Source: Gonatopus flavifemur (lineage: Eukaryota > Arthropoda > Insecta > Hymenoptera > Dryinidae). Taken from it: 64,000 nucleotides of DNA. The notes under the pieces were generated by a model that saw only the letters and a list, made by a program, of their open reading frames with translations, had not been told where the DNA came from and ran no database searches. Location of the stretch: positions 41,408,001 to 41,472,000 of the forward strand of contig JAFFJZ010000001.1 in assembly GCA_018340375.1 (NCBI GenBank). The letters are read 5' to 3'. Position numbers and translations under genes: made by a program. This document shows positions 1 to 12,314 of the stretch, piece by piece (positions within the stretch are counted from its first letter, which is position 1; each line of letters begins with the position of its first letter).

Positions 1-157
1 TCGCTCTGAAGGGGTGAAAATACTGTAACCCAGAAAGAATGAAAAATGTCACTCCTCAAGAATCAAATTCCATTGCGTAAGAATGGCATTTTACTTCAGT
101 TTGTGCTGCAAAAAACTCATTCGCTCAATTCCATGCAATTTGGGAGCATCAATCTCA

Positions 158-407
158 CAACTGAGAAGAAAAGTTGTGAAATTTACATCTTGTGAAGTCA
201 ATGTTGGGACGATTTCAAAAAATTGTTCGAACTACCACAATTTTAGTTGCTGTTACAGCGGGGTACGTAAGATATACATCGGCTATAGTGAATCTCACAT
301 CCAATGTTGTGAAATCAACTTAAATTGTGATAGCTCGATCTATTTTTGAACTTGTCCAAGTATTGACTTTGCGGAATAAAAATTTTACAACTTCTTCTTC
401 CTCAGTG
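158..407. mobile_element. MITE-like palindromic element, CACTG-type ends
   Basis: The left end CAACTGAGAAG and the right end CTTCTTCCTCAGTG are inverted copies, and the similarity continues inward (AAGTTGTGAAATTT against AAATTTTACAACTT). The element is flanked on both sides by CA (156-157 and 408-409), a 2-bp target duplication. No coding capacity is seen. It belongs by its ends to the family that recurs through the window. Confidence 0.6.
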
Positions 408-3400
408 CATTATTGTCATAAAATCTGCCACAAAAAAATCATCAATTTGGTACAAGGTTGATCGCTTGTATCTGACGATAAGGAGCATCCTCTTATTGAA
501 GAGAATTGGATAAGTTACCTTCCGGTGATCGTTTGAACAATGCTTCCGGGGATTGTCTCAAAGCACTCCAGTCACGGTCTATTTCCGGACCGACAAGGCG
601 ATCATTTAACGACGCATTGTAAATGCGAGCGTATATTTTATAATGTTGAGAGACGATAGGAGAGAAGTACGTATACATCAATACATACTGTTACAAAAAC
701 AGTAAGGTTTGCTAACTGTTTCGAGTGTGATATCTATAGAAGGAGTCGAGGAAATAGACAACAACAATCAAAGGAATAGAACTCACTAGATGTATTGACC
801 CACACTGAATGGAAAAAAAGAAACATTCCTCGTTCTTCAACGTCAAACAATAATACCGAAAGATCCCACGACACGTAAGAATTCTTGGACAACAATCCTT
901 TCATAACCACTCCAGACTAATCTGTTACCGTTAGCTTTCCACACGTTATCCAAGTAATGAAAGGAATATGAAAATATAGTAACAAAAATTCAATACGTTT
1001 CTTTTAATTAGTATCATCCGTTTCATTTCCACAGCCAATTAAGAGAGGACAACGAACAAGATGTTGAAACACAGGATGCCAAAGCGAAGCAAACAATTTC
1101 TGTCTTTCGCACATCGCTCGAACGGGATGCAGACAGCCTCTGTCTCTGTTGGAATTGTACGAGAATAAAGGTAGTATATCCCTGAAGACGATAGCTCTGT
1201 AAATGAGGCTTCACCAGCAGCCCGGAAAATCGGTGGTGAAATACGCCGAGAGGAGAATTGCCTCCTTGTAATTGAGAAGGGACTTCTACGAATTTTCTTA
1301 ACGTCGACCACACACACTTACACATATATACATATATACATTCATAGATATATATCCTACCTCCTCTCTCTTTTTCAGAGAGAGAAATGGATGAGTGAAA
1401 GGTGTACAAGGGAGAAAAAAGGGTGAAGGATGAATAGATGTGCAGGACACTTTGGTCAGAAATTATTATTCCAATGTGAATATATCTCTAAGGCTGGATA
1501 GTTTTAGAGATCTCGAATGCTCACATCGAACGATGATATAACTTTCACCACAAAAACAACGTAACGAGTAAAGAGATATATATACATATATGTATATATA
1601 GTATATAGATATTTACATGTACATATGTGTGTCCTCCTTTCTGCCTCATCGGATGCAAAAGTAAAGTACATGCAATGTAATGGCATGGGAACCTGTGACC
1701 GCCGATTCAAACTCCCCTTCGGATCCGCCTGACTGGTTGCTACAGGCTGCAACCTGCTAAAACTTTCATCGTTTATCCACGCGGCACCGTCGTCGTCGTC
1801 GTAGAAAGCGACGAAAACTTTTCTCTTCCACGAGAATAGACTCGACGAAGACTCCACGACAACGACCAACATCTTCCTCGAGAGTCTACCCGTACCTTGT
1901 TTCGTCCGAATGGAACGATCTCGTCTAGATTCTATTTCGTTTTCGATGTTTCTTCGATTTGAGTTTAATGAAAATTTTCAATGCACTGGAATACTTGTGA
2001 AAGCTGAAAGTTTCAGCATTGCACGAAAATTTGATTTGAAAACGGAAGTATTGGAATAAGTCTTAACTCAAAGACATGACAGTGAAAATTCAAAGAATGC
2101 TAGATCTGATTTGAGAGGGAATCTGATTTTATGGAGAACGAGATGTTTATAAAAATCATTTTCCATCACGAATCTCGCATACTCCACTGATCCTGGTCTT
2201 CGTAAATTTTCGTGGTTCACGTAATATTTCAAAAATGTCATCAATTTCCCATGTATTTTCTTAAATTCTCAAAAAGTTCATTTTCATAAAAATATTGTAT
2301 TCTTGTCAATTGTTTTTGAATAAGATTAATCTTCTGCAAAGTCGGTGATGCTATAGTCGTACGTAACTTGTACTCGTCTGGCTGACGTATGGGGTTGTCC
2401 AAGCGATGATACTTGGAAACTTTGTCATCCACTCATCTCTTTCAGATCGATTCGTTTTTATTCGAGCAACCTCAGACGGAATTGGATCCGGTGAAATCCA
2501 CGAAAGAGTCGAATGAGAAGTGTCAACTATTCGTAATTGATCAAACGACACCATGGTTGACACATCGTCATCATGAAGTTGACCCAATTCCGTTACGAGT
2601 TTCATCATATTCCAGCTCGCTAGAGGTTCGGGTTGTTATTGCACGTTTTCCTCGATGTAGATTTTATTGATCCATAAATCCAATATTCCATGAAATATCC
2701 TTTTCATGCATAAAAAGAATAAAACTCCGTTGAAGACGTTATGAAGATGGTATTTATATTCTAATCATTCAATCCGAATTGACGATAACCAACCCTTGAA
2801 TAAATTACTATGAAATACGTAATGAATTATCTTATTCTTCTATCCAGTGAAAAGTATTTGCACCAATGCTTTCACGGATATTCAAACAAACATCATGATT
2901 TGAAAATAACGCTTACGAAATTTGCAAATTTGTTCAACAGCGTGAACATTGTTTTTCCACTCAATTATAGAAAAATTCTACATGTGCTTTCCTCTGAAGG
3001 ACTGCAACATAAATGTCTCATCCCTTGTGAGTTAAATTTGTCGACCTGAAATGAGGCCTTCGATAAACCGGTCATGAAATCCCTGTTTTTTTCTCCAGTA
3101 AACCTATATCTAGTAACCATACTACAGTACATATCTTCTTTTATACGCATTTTATTCGAGCGCAAATCATTGTCGTAAAAAAAGAAAAAAAAAGGAAAGA
3201 AGGAAGGAAAAAATATTCCCTTCAAGTACATTCCAGTAGGAATATGTAGGGAGAGAGAGTGAGAAAGAATAAAAGGAAAGGGCGATGAGATATTTTTACG
3301 GCCGTCGAGATTTCCCATGTGTCACCAGAATTATTACAAGCTGCTCGCAAAAGCGAATAAATAAAGCTTTAAACGTTTGAGACCTGTTAGAGAGGGGTTG

Positions 3401-5111
3401 TACATAGTTATTGGACGTAACGAAATTCACATGACCGACTTGAAACAATCTATTTAAAATCGTCTCTTTTTAATTAGATATCCATTACTTCAGTGACAAA
3501 CTGTCCTGTCAACAATTTTGTCCCTCTCGCCTTTGAATATCAGAATGTTTCACGAGCGTTGAGTTAGAGAAAATTTATAATCATCATAATCATAAAGTGT
3601 GTATAAATTTTCAAATAGCAAAGATTAGGGGTCGTTGAAAATTTTCACAACCGAGTAATAAGCTATTCGGTAAAGAGTCGTAAAACCGTCGGCGTATATA
3701 CCATTTGGCTAACCGCACAGCACAGCATGGAGAGTCAACGACAGAGGCAGGGACGAAGCTTACCTTACACAACGCAACTCCTAGTCTACCAGGACGATAA
3801 GATATTTTAATACTTGCGGGAATTTCCCACGTGTCACGCCAAATATACTTTTTCAACAAGAGGAAAGTTTTATCATTCCGGATTATACAGAGACGAGGAG
3901 GCTCTTTGGCTTCTTTGGTTATTTTTCTTGATGGATTTTAAGATTCACAGTAACTTTGAGAAACATCGAGCATGAATTCCACGGGAGTTTAGAGAAAATG
4001 ATGAAAGAACTCTTAACTCTCCTGCAGCCACATTCGATGGATATAGATGCCAGGTTGTGCGATATGAGTATGCTAATAAGGGTTTCATTTTTTCCCTCTG
4101 TTATGTTCCTTTTTCCCTCGATTCTATGAACTTCGCGTACGGCGAATACTTTTGCATCAACTTCATCATTTTAATGCTGACAGATCATGAATTATTAATT
4201 TATCGATACAACAACTCGGATAATCCAATTCAACTTCTTTCGATCGTTCATTGTACTGGAAATTTTGTTAGTCATATGTGTTTCGAATTGTGCGTTATTT
4301 ATGCGGTGAATCAAACAGTTTTAACATCCCTACTCAAGGATGGTCTCCTCAAAAGATTTACAGGAATCTCTGGAATTTATCTCGAGGAAAAATAATAGAT
4401 GTTGTTCAATTACTTTAACGTAAAAGAAACATCACATTCAAAACTACGAAAAAAAGTGTCAAATCCACAAAATTTATTCTGTATTACACTAAGAAATTTC
4501 ATGAATCACCTAGTTTTGTATACAATAAACCATTTTCTACTTTTTCTCACCTTCACATATTTCCCTGAAATAAGAACAGCACTGTTAAAGAGAGCGGATC
4601 GAAATCGACAAAACGAAATATTGATAAATCATTACTGATCACTGCAAGCAAGTGGGAACGAATTCCTTGCAGACCAGTGGTAAGAATGCACACTTGGAAT
4701 TTGAATTTCAAATTCTTGAATCACATGTAACCAAACCACCGTAACAAACTGAGATATTTGACGTTCATAATGTTTGATATTGAGGATTTCCTCTCATGAA
4801 TCATTTCATACCAGATAGAACGAAAATATCGGAATCCAAAATATCAATTCTCATGTAGCAAATGAAAATATTGATAGCTCCGTTGCATCGACTCATGTAT
4901 ATTTGCGCAAAATATTTTGAAGATTTATCCCAGATTTGAGACAAAATTTGTAACATTCGAAATGGAGATACTCGATCAAGTATTGAAACCGCTTGTTTTT
5001 CACTTGAATTTGATTTTACGGAATGAAATAAAGTAATCTCGACATAGATTTTTTCTAAATCATTCTTCAATTTTTCTTGATGTTCCTATTGTTTCTGAAA
5101 GGCAACGTCCA
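408..5111. other. Gene-less stretch, no supported gene
   Basis: No credible gene is seen. The open frames are short and AT-driven. There is an AT/ATAC microsatellite-like stretch at about 1574-1612, a CpG-rich stretch with GTCGTC runs at about 1720-1910, and a purine-rich tract at about 3178-3215. Confidence 0.5.
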
Positions 5112-5248
5112 CACTGAGAGAAGAGTTTGTTTGTGCCAAAGAAGGCTTGTTACTCGTAAACAAACTATCATTTGGATCAAATGAGATTTGTTAATAGTTG
5201 ACGAACCTTATTTGATTGAAATGAATTTGTAATACTTTTTTTTCAGTG
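5112..5248. mobile_element. Short MITE, CACTGAG ends, CA duplication
   Basis: It begins CACTGAGAGAAG and ends CTTTTTTTTCAGTG. CA dinucleotides flank it at 5110-5111 and 5249-5250. At 137 bp it is among the smallest members of the family. The interior is AT-rich and only partly palindromic. Confidence 0.55.
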
Positions 5249-5666
5249 CATATGGCTTCTTTACTGTAAACTGTTGAAAATTTTTGGACAAAACTGGAAA
5301 AAATCTAATTTGAGATTTAAGGTCTATATTTATGAAATTCAATTACTTGTAAATGAATTTTCAATTCAAATACCAAGAGTTTGGAATTCCAGTCGCAAAT
5401 TTGATTGAAAAAGTTATGAAATTTCAAACAATTTTCAACAATGTATAACTGCAAATTAGAATTTTACACAGGGTGTACTCATTTTGTTGAAATTTTAGGT
5501 AGAAATAAGAAGAGATTTGAATGATTTCATCTTTGTTTATCAGAAAATCAGGCAAATCAACTCCTTTTTTTATTTCATAAATTGTTAGTAAAACTATTCA
5601 AGAATATGTGGCGAAAGTTTCAAAATAAAATTCCGATTCGTTCCGATGTTATGAGCACTAAAGTGA

Positions 5667-5804
5667 ACGCCCGCTGGCGTTCTCCAACGCGCGTTGTGGA
5701 CCGAGGAAGCTCGGCAAGCTCGTCAAGAGGCGATGCAAGCCCGAAATGATGCGTCTGAAGGAAAAGAAGGGTTGCTATATGGTGCTGGAATAGCTGATCA
5801 ACCG
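5667..5804 (+). CDS. Possible exon of an unrecognised gene (partial)
   Basis: An open frame of 46 codons begins after a TGA at 5664-5666 and ends at CCG followed by GTGAGC, a good splice donor with GT at 5805-5806. The translation is charged and looks helical: it contains WTEEARQARQEAMQAR followed by a glycine-rich end (EGLLYGAG). The first ATG in frame is at 5733, so this could be the end of a first coding exon; no convincing splice acceptor lies just upstream. The stretch is clearly richer in G+C and CpG than its flanks, which fits coding DNA but also a conserved non-coding element. A different frame on the plus strand and one on the minus strand are also open over part of it. I do not recognise the protein family. 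Confidence 0.25.
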
Positions 5805-6479
5805 GTGAGCAGTTCATATCATTTATTGGTACCCTGAATTTCTCGTTTTCGGTACTTTTTTTTCAGATGCGTTTTTCTCGAAACGACTTTTTTTCAACTG
5901 GTGGGAATTCTAGCTGGAAAAATTATTGTTCAATCGTTCTGAAAATTTGTGTGAGTATTCTTTATTCAATCAAAATTCATATGAATTAAACTCTGGAATG
6001 ATATAATTATTTAAAATTTGGTTTTAAATGCAAAAAAAAGGTGAAAAAACATGGTATAAAAATATGACATTTTGTTCGAACACCTCAGAAACATGCAATA
6101 AAAATTCTTGTGTTAAGAGCTCAGTTCATATTCTCAGATAATATGTTACTGATGTGGAAAAAGAATTGTGATGATTTGAAATAAAAATTATGACTTCCAG
6201 ATTTCCCACCAGCAGCAAACTCGAATGCACTATTTACAGCGAATAAGACTCGAAAAAATTACTACGTGTATTTCAAAACACTAATAAAATATCCTTCGAG
6301 TTAAAACACATTCTGATTATTCCTTCCCTGTGAAAAAAATTCACGAACAACACTAAAATATCGGCCTCCTAAACTGGTTTTCCCCCTTAAAACAAAAATA
6401 ACTGATAAGTTGTTCAGATACCATTTTACGGATGGGTCTCACAAAAATCAGTACCATTTCTCGTAAAGCTCATTGATAT

Positions 6480-6760
6480 CATTATTCACAAAAAAATGAA
6501 TAGCGAAACGTCCCCCGAATGTTATAGGAAGAATGTCGTTGAATTTTGAATCCTTTATTGGAACGAATTAATATTTCTATAACGAAATACTCAGCTGGCA
6601 AAGACCCAAATCCTCGCAGTACTTTCTGTAACCGATGTTTTCAGTTCTGAAGAGTAAATTTGAAATGTTAAATAACGATCACTCATCAAATTCTGTGGGT
6701 TTTATTTTTCGTTTCGCTTTTATAAACGATTCAAATTTCAGCAACATTGGAAAAAATTGA
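6480..6760. repeat. Dispersed repeat, copy 1 (INDSNF-type)
   Basis: The stretch around 6690-6755 resembles 52830-52905 and the reverse complement of about 30790-30870. All share words such as TTTCGTTTC and TATAAACGATTCAAATTTCA. In the shared plus frame they read FRF..INDSNF-like peptides, but stops interrupt the frame outside the shared block. Repeat boundaries are not clear. Confidence 0.4.
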
Positions 6761-7179
6761 TCTTTCTATTGACTCAACTTCTACAATGATCTTTCATTTC
6801 ATCAACTGAGACACAAGACTGTGATTGAAGAAAAAATTCTCCATATCGGGGGGAATTTCAAACTACCTATCTCATCATCTTTGACCGTGCAGAACCCAGT
6901 TCAAGCTCCTCGACTCAAAATTCAATTACATTTGATTGGGTGAATCCGGCATTTGAATTTCTAGTCGGATCATACCGAGTCAACCATCCTTTGACTTTAT
7001 GAAGAGTTATAACGTTTATATCAGTAACTTACCTTATAACTCAAGTAATGGTGTCATACAATATTTGAGAATCATTACTTCAAAATATTATACATCAATA
7101 CGTGCATTGTGATCTTGCATATTCAACTAAATAACTTTTCATCATGAATTGAAACTATTACTTACGCACTCATCACTGC

Positions 7180-7265
7180 CCATGTGGAAATTTAAACCGG
7201 GCCAGTACTGACCCTGGCTTCAAGAATCTGGGCCAGTACTGGCTCGGTTAAAATTTCCACATTGG
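7180..7265. repeat. Long near-perfect hairpin
   Basis: The left arm (CCATGTGGAAATTT, then a GGGCCAGTACTG segment, 7180-7210) is nearly the reverse complement of 7233-7265. A loop of about 22 bases lies between them. RNA from either strand would fold into a stem of about 30 bp. It could be a small MITE or a hairpin RNA precursor, and nothing in the sequence separates these. Confidence 0.55.
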
Positions 7266-8510
7266 TGGTTGTGCACCGGTATAGCGATGACCAACACAAT
7301 TTTTGATTGCCGAATGGAAGCAAATAAAATTGGTTTGGATGAGAGCGTTGGTTGAAGGATCATTGAAGCATAGCCAATAAGACGATCCTTTACATTGGCC
7401 AGACAGGAATAAATTACGCATAAATACGTAGGGTGCGTGGGGTCTATGTCTGGAAATCTTTCTTCCCCTCTTTCATTAGTCAATCTATTTAATGTTAACA
7501 AATAACTATAGTGAATTAAATTGAATTCCGAGCACTACCCTAGTAGAACAGGCTATTCGCTGCTCCAGCAAAACCCGATTTTGTTGTCACGGCGAATTTT
7601 GTTGTCTTGGATAATCTGTTATCCACTAATCAATTGTCAGACCAATTTGTTTCCACATGGGTCATTACACAGATAATCAATCTTTAGCATTGTTTTACTA
7701 ATCACCCCTACCATAGCGAGTAGCAGTCGTTGCTTACATTCTGAAAACTGTACTGAATCTTGAAGAAGACCCCGCAATCACTATTGATTTCAAAACCATT
7801 TTGCTCCGCGTGAAGAGCCGTAATAATTGAATTTTATAAATTCCTTCACATTAAAAATCAGTTCTCCTTCATCTTGGAGTTCATGATTGCCTCGTTTTCT
7901 TCATCATCTCTCGACTGGTGGAATCAGAAAACTCTTTTGTCACTGCAAAGGAGAAGAGGAGGAAGATACGAGAAACTAGTCGCACAAAAGAAGATATCGC
8001 ATACATCACACTGTGCGCGAAACTAAGTGAAGCGCAAAAGAAAGAGAGACAGAGAACAACGGAGTTCCTCGTAACTTTACCTTATCCTGTAAAAAACTAC
8101 ATTCACAAAGGGAGTTTTTCAACAATGACTTCTTCGTATTTCAACCGTTTAATATTATCTTCTTGTCGAGATTCCTGATAGTGATATATATATATATATA
8201 GGTATACACATTCCCTAAGATATATGAGAAAATATATAAGAACAGACACAGAATCACTATTTTTTTTTATACTCGATATAACTCTTACTGTTCGTAATTC
8301 AAATTCCATTCTTGTTCTCATTTTCCTGGTATCAAATAATTTAGATGATACGGAAAGGGAGGATAATACAGCTACAAAAGTAACAAAGCTCAAGTGAGGG
8401 TACTCAATTGAATATTCACGGAGATAACAATATTCTATTATGAATTACTAATGAACTCGGATTGTAAAGTTGTATTTTTTGAGAGTTACAATAGTTCATG
8501 AGATCAAATA
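7266..8510. other. Gene-less stretch with TA microsatellite
   Basis: No gene is supported. A solitary CCCTAGTAGAA word at about 7549 resembles the end of the CCCTAGTAGAAAT element family seen later. A short (TA)n run lies at about 8183-8200. Confidence 0.4.
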
Positions 8511-9446
8511 GGGTAGACCGAAGCGAATAGGATCTTTTTTTTTTTTGAATGAATAAAAATGATCAGGAGGAGAGTTTTTTCAGTGAGTCTGTGGATAAAT
8601 TCTAATTGTATACATCTTTGACTTGAGATCTATGCAAAAAAAGAATATTCAAATACACAGTTCTTTGTTTTACAACGAAATAAACATAAAATGGCAAATA
8701 TCCGATTCGCCCCAAAATCGGGGGCGAAGAGGATCATGATTAAAAATGGAACGTATATTGATGCAAAACGAATTTACACTTCGAAACTCTTCTTTGAACC
8801 TAAATACGTTTAATAAATGAAAGAATTTTATTACACGCACTTGCGACAAATGAACGGTTCTGTGTGACTTTTCTTGCCGGCACATTTTTCACAAGACCAT
8901 TCTTTACATCCACTGCCCTGAATCCAGTCTTCGTTGGGTGAATGTACGGATTTTTCAGAGCAAAATATACCAGTACCAGTCTGTTGATGCACAATTGTTG
9001 CCTCTAAGTCTCATATGACTAAAAAGAAACTCATAATCCAAATCTTGATCCGAATCACCCCACACGCTAGTTGGGAGAAAACCTTTCATCTGCCCAAGAA
9101 GGACGTGATAATATTGTCTGAATAATTTACTCATCTAATTCAGTACATCACGAACTATACATATGAATCGGATTGGCATGATTTTCAGCGTATCTTGTCA
9201 ATGAAAATTTCAAGAATCGCGATAGCGTTTTTACATCAGCGATAAAATTCTCCTCTATGCACACGATGCTACAACTTATATCATTGTCCAGAACTAAATG
9301 ATGTACGTTATGGTCATGTTACCCTATTTTTCTAGTAGTTGGTGAGATTATGTAAGCACTTACACGTTGAAAGAGTTTAATTGATAATAAAAATGATCGA
9401 CAACAGCGGGTTTGCTTATTTTGATCCGATTCATCTCGGTCTACCC
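8511..9446 (-). mobile_element. Decayed DNA transposon with GGGTAGACCGA ends
   Basis: Inverted ends GGGTAGACCGAAGCGAAT and the matching right end (ATTCATCTCGGTCTACCC) are flanked by TA at 8509-8510 and 9447-9448. The body is 936 bp and carries on the minus strand the relic of a C-terminal zinc finger described separately. TA duplication plus such a finger fits the pogo branch of the Tc1/mariner superfamily. A full transposase of that group needs well over 1 kb of coding sequence, so this is an internally deleted derivative. Confidence 0.6.
8831..9110 (-). pseudogene. Relic of pogo-type transposase C-terminus (PHD-like zinc finger)
   Basis: Read on the minus strand from 9010 to the TAA at 8831-8833, the frame gives a cysteine-rich tail with EDWIQGSGCKEWSCEKC, then HTEPFICRKC before the stop. 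This matches the arrangement W(I/V)QC..C..W.H..C...(F)IC..C found at the C-terminus of many insect pogo/jerky-like transposases, where the PHD-like finger follows the DDE domain. The usual first cysteine after WIQ is a glycine here. Upstream (about 9010-9100) the likely continuation, with an acidic DSDQDLDYEF stretch, is in another frame, so at least one frameshift separates them. The catalytic DDE domain is absent. The gene lies inside an element with inverted ends and TA duplications, which supports the transposon origin. I am fairly sure of the domain type and less sure of the exact superfamily. Confidence 0.6.
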
Positions 9447-9448
9447 TA

Positions 9449-11057
9449 CAATGATTTTGCGATATATTAATTTTGAGAACGTATGCCAAAAGTGCCCTGA
9501 ACATCCCCAGCATATGTGGTATAATTTATAACACAACGTTTCTCTCGAGTTTACGAAAGAATCAGAGTACATAAACCCTTTTACCACTAAGCGTGCTGAA
9601 ATGAAATACAATAACCGAAAAGTAGAGAGGAATCTTATCATTCCTTTCTCTTTGGCACTTTGTTTGTCACATTTTTATCGACAATCGTTGAACTTATAAA
9701 ATCAGTTCAACGAAAAGAAAACGTTAAGAGGGGAGAAATAAAAATAAAGCAATGAAGCTTCTACCTCTTGAACAATATTTCTCTTTGATATTATTTTCAC
9801 TAGCTCTTTTATAGGGAGAGAGAAAAAAGGAAAAGAAGATATTTTGTACATGACGCACAACCACCAAAAGAGGAGAGAGAAAAACGGAGTCTGCAAATAG
9901 CTTCCAAACGTTAGAAGGAGGGGAAAAAGTATATGAAAAGGGGCAAAAGATAACCAGAACAGACTGAAGATCTATCTCTTGAAGCTCGTTGCAGCCAAGA
10001 GCTTACTTCGGCTCAAGTTAACGCAATGAGGAGAGGAATAAGCAGGAGCGAAAAAGAAGAACGCTATTCGTTTTCATCAAATTATATGACGATAATATAG
10101 TTTTCAAATGTTCCAAAACTCTACAACTTTCGCATCGGATCGATCAAATTTACTTGTAGAAAAAATTCAATCATGTCTAATGCTCCACAAAAGAAAAACA
10201 ATATTTTCACAACTATTAGAAACGTAAATTTTTCTAATCTAAAACTCTCATTTCAGCGAAGATTCTATTCGAAAACATGAATTGAAATGAAAAAAAAACC
10301 TGTTGAAGGCACTGTAAACTTTTTTCAAGCATACAATTGTACTGCCTGAGGATGATTTCGTTTCCTGTTTTGGAACAAACTGTAGGTGCATAAATTTGAA
10401 CGCATTCCTGTATAAGAAAGAAACTGCAGGTGTACGATGATACTACTCCTGAGAGAGTATCGTACGGTACCCTCCTTACATCTTGATATTAATCGTGAAT
10501 TCGCATGAAAGAGAACGAAGCTCACAAGTTTCGGCACATCCCACAGTCTACTTCTTATAATCTACCCCATGAATGGAGTACTTAAGCGTTGAAAGAGGGT
10601 CGAACAGTAGGGTGCGCGCGATTGTACGTGAGCGTAAGACATATTCAAGTACGTCGCTCCTCAGAATCTTTTATGTGCCAAATTTCGTATGCTCTCATAC
10701 GTGCAATAAGAATTTTCATAGAGATTCAGATTATTATGAGAAAAAGAGAAGAGACGAAGAAAAAAATTCAACTTTCAATAACGTTTTATCTTCTACAGAG
10801 AAGATTACGTGTCTGAATGGAGAAAAATTTATGATTGAGAAATAGTTTGGTCGAAAACACTCACCTGAAATTATTTTTCTGTCTGTATAGTTCCGAATCG
10901 ATTGGAAGCTTACCTGCAACATAAAACAAAAATCATTTCTGATTCATAATTCGTGGAATCAAATGATAACGCAATTCAGAAGAAAATGAAATATATTCAG
11001 TAAATTACAGCAGTTCATTGAAAATATCTTCCGACTTCTTTTTTTTTACTCACCAAG
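9449..11057. other. Gene-less stretch
   Basis: No gene is supported. There are purine-rich tracts at about 9720-9740, 9810-9840 and 9880-10080, and CpG-containing but non-coding-looking sequence at about 10560-10660. Confidence 0.4.
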
Positions 11058-11069
11058 ACCAGGGACTGC

Positions 11070-11175
11070 GACCCTAACCCAAATTAACTCAAAAAACTGT
11101 AACCATAACCGTTATTTTTGGAAACCCTAACCTTAATCTCAACTCTTATTCCATTCATAGGGATAACTTTAACTC
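11070..11175. repeat. Degenerate CCTAACC-type repeat, block 1
   Basis: The words ACCCTAACCC, GTAACCATAACCG and AACCCTAACCTTAA occur close together, like a mutated array of an AACC(C)TAA unit. The unit resembles the arthropod telomere repeat (TTAGG)n read on the C-rich strand, but no two perfect adjacent units are present. Confidence 0.35.
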
Positions 11176-11435
11176 AAGAATCTTTCTCAGTTAATTCTGA
11201 TTCTTTTTCGGTTAATTACTGTGCATATAGATACAGAGCATTCCAGATCTAACTTCCCTCTTTTCAAGGACTCTTTGGGCGAATTCAAAAATGCTTTTCC
11301 TGGGTGAATAATAACTATAGAGATGTGAGAATAGAGGAGATGAGTGGGCTGAAAACGTGTGGTACTGATGAAAAAAGAGAGAAATAGAAGAGTGCTCTGA
11401 CAACCTCCGCTCATCCGCTAACCATGGAACTCGTA

Positions 11436-11658
11436 CACTGTCAGAAATATTATGAAGTTTTTTTCAATACCGTACATGAACTCAGGTTAATACACATTTT
11501 ACATTAAATTTAATGTACCAAAACATTGCAAAAATATAGATTTTGCTTTAGTTTACATTAAATTTAATGTAAAATGTGTATGAAACTCAATTCATGCGCG
11601 TATTTGAAAAAAACTTCCAGCAAATACATTAAAATTAATGCAGAAATTTCTAACAGTG
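11436..11658. mobile_element. MITE, CACTGT...ACAGTG ends, TA duplication
   Basis: Left end CACTGTCAGAAAT and right end ATTTCTAACAGTG are inverted copies, with TA at 11434-11435 and 11659-11660. The inside carries a repeated palindrome (TTACATTAAATTTAATGTAA-like) at about 11497-11517 and 11551-11573. No coding capacity. Confidence 0.6.
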
Positions 11659-12149
11659 TATATATATGGCTTGCTCTATTTTTCGACATCACATTTTCAT
11701 TCACAGATTTCCCATGACTCCCTTCCTCAATTCTGACATGTCAGTGCTTAAACCCCAATAAAATAGTAGAAACCGCATACATTCATAGGGATATGAGAAT
11801 AGAGGGGGGGTATCGTAATAAAATTTGTAAGTGGAAATGTAATGTCGGGATACTCTGGAGAATACTCCAAAAATAATCTGCAAAACGTCTCATTATTCTC
11901 TGATAGATCCATTGTATATCTGTTGACATTGGAGTGTTACAATGTTTTTCTGTCAATGCAAATCCTTCAAGTACAAATAAAAACGGAGTGATTCGAATCA
12001 ATATGAACCCTGAAACCAAAATATGAAGACAAATGAAGGGAATGATAAACAAAAACGAAAAATGCTGTCTATATCCTATTCTTAAACCCTATAGTATTCT
12101 CATCATTCATCGATTTCAATAAAATCCGATCTCAAACTCTCATTGATCG

Positions 12150-12314
12150 AAAAACCTTCATAACCTTAAACCTAACCTGTTGAAAAAACACATTAACCTT
12201 AAACCAAACCGTTGAAAAATTTTTCAATCAACTTAAACCGTAACTTTAACTCAGAACGCAGATTTTGAATAACCTTAACCCGAATTTCAACTCTCATTGA
12301 CCTAGTTTTAATCC
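12150..12314. repeat. Degenerate CCTAACC-type repeat, block 2
   Basis: The stretch contains TAACCTTAAACCTAACC, CATTAACCTTAAACC, CTTAAACCGTAAC and AATAACCTTAACCC, all variants of one short unit. The phrase near 12270-12300 (AACCTTAA...TCAACTCTCATT) resembles the end of block 1, so the two blocks are probably parts or copies of one repeat. Confidence 0.4.

Noticed and set aside
1023..1409. Two overlapping minus-strand frames
   Set aside because: Both are open by chance in the same DNA, with no known domain and microsatellite-derived tyrosine/isoleucine runs.
1504..1872. Minus-strand frame of 122 codons with valine, serine and aspartate runs
   Set aside because: The runs come from GTC/GAC triplet repeats and a TATA microsatellite, which explain the open frame.
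4057..4395. Plus-strand frame of 112 codons
   Set aside because: AT-driven composition, no motif, no splice context and no contrast with its flanks.
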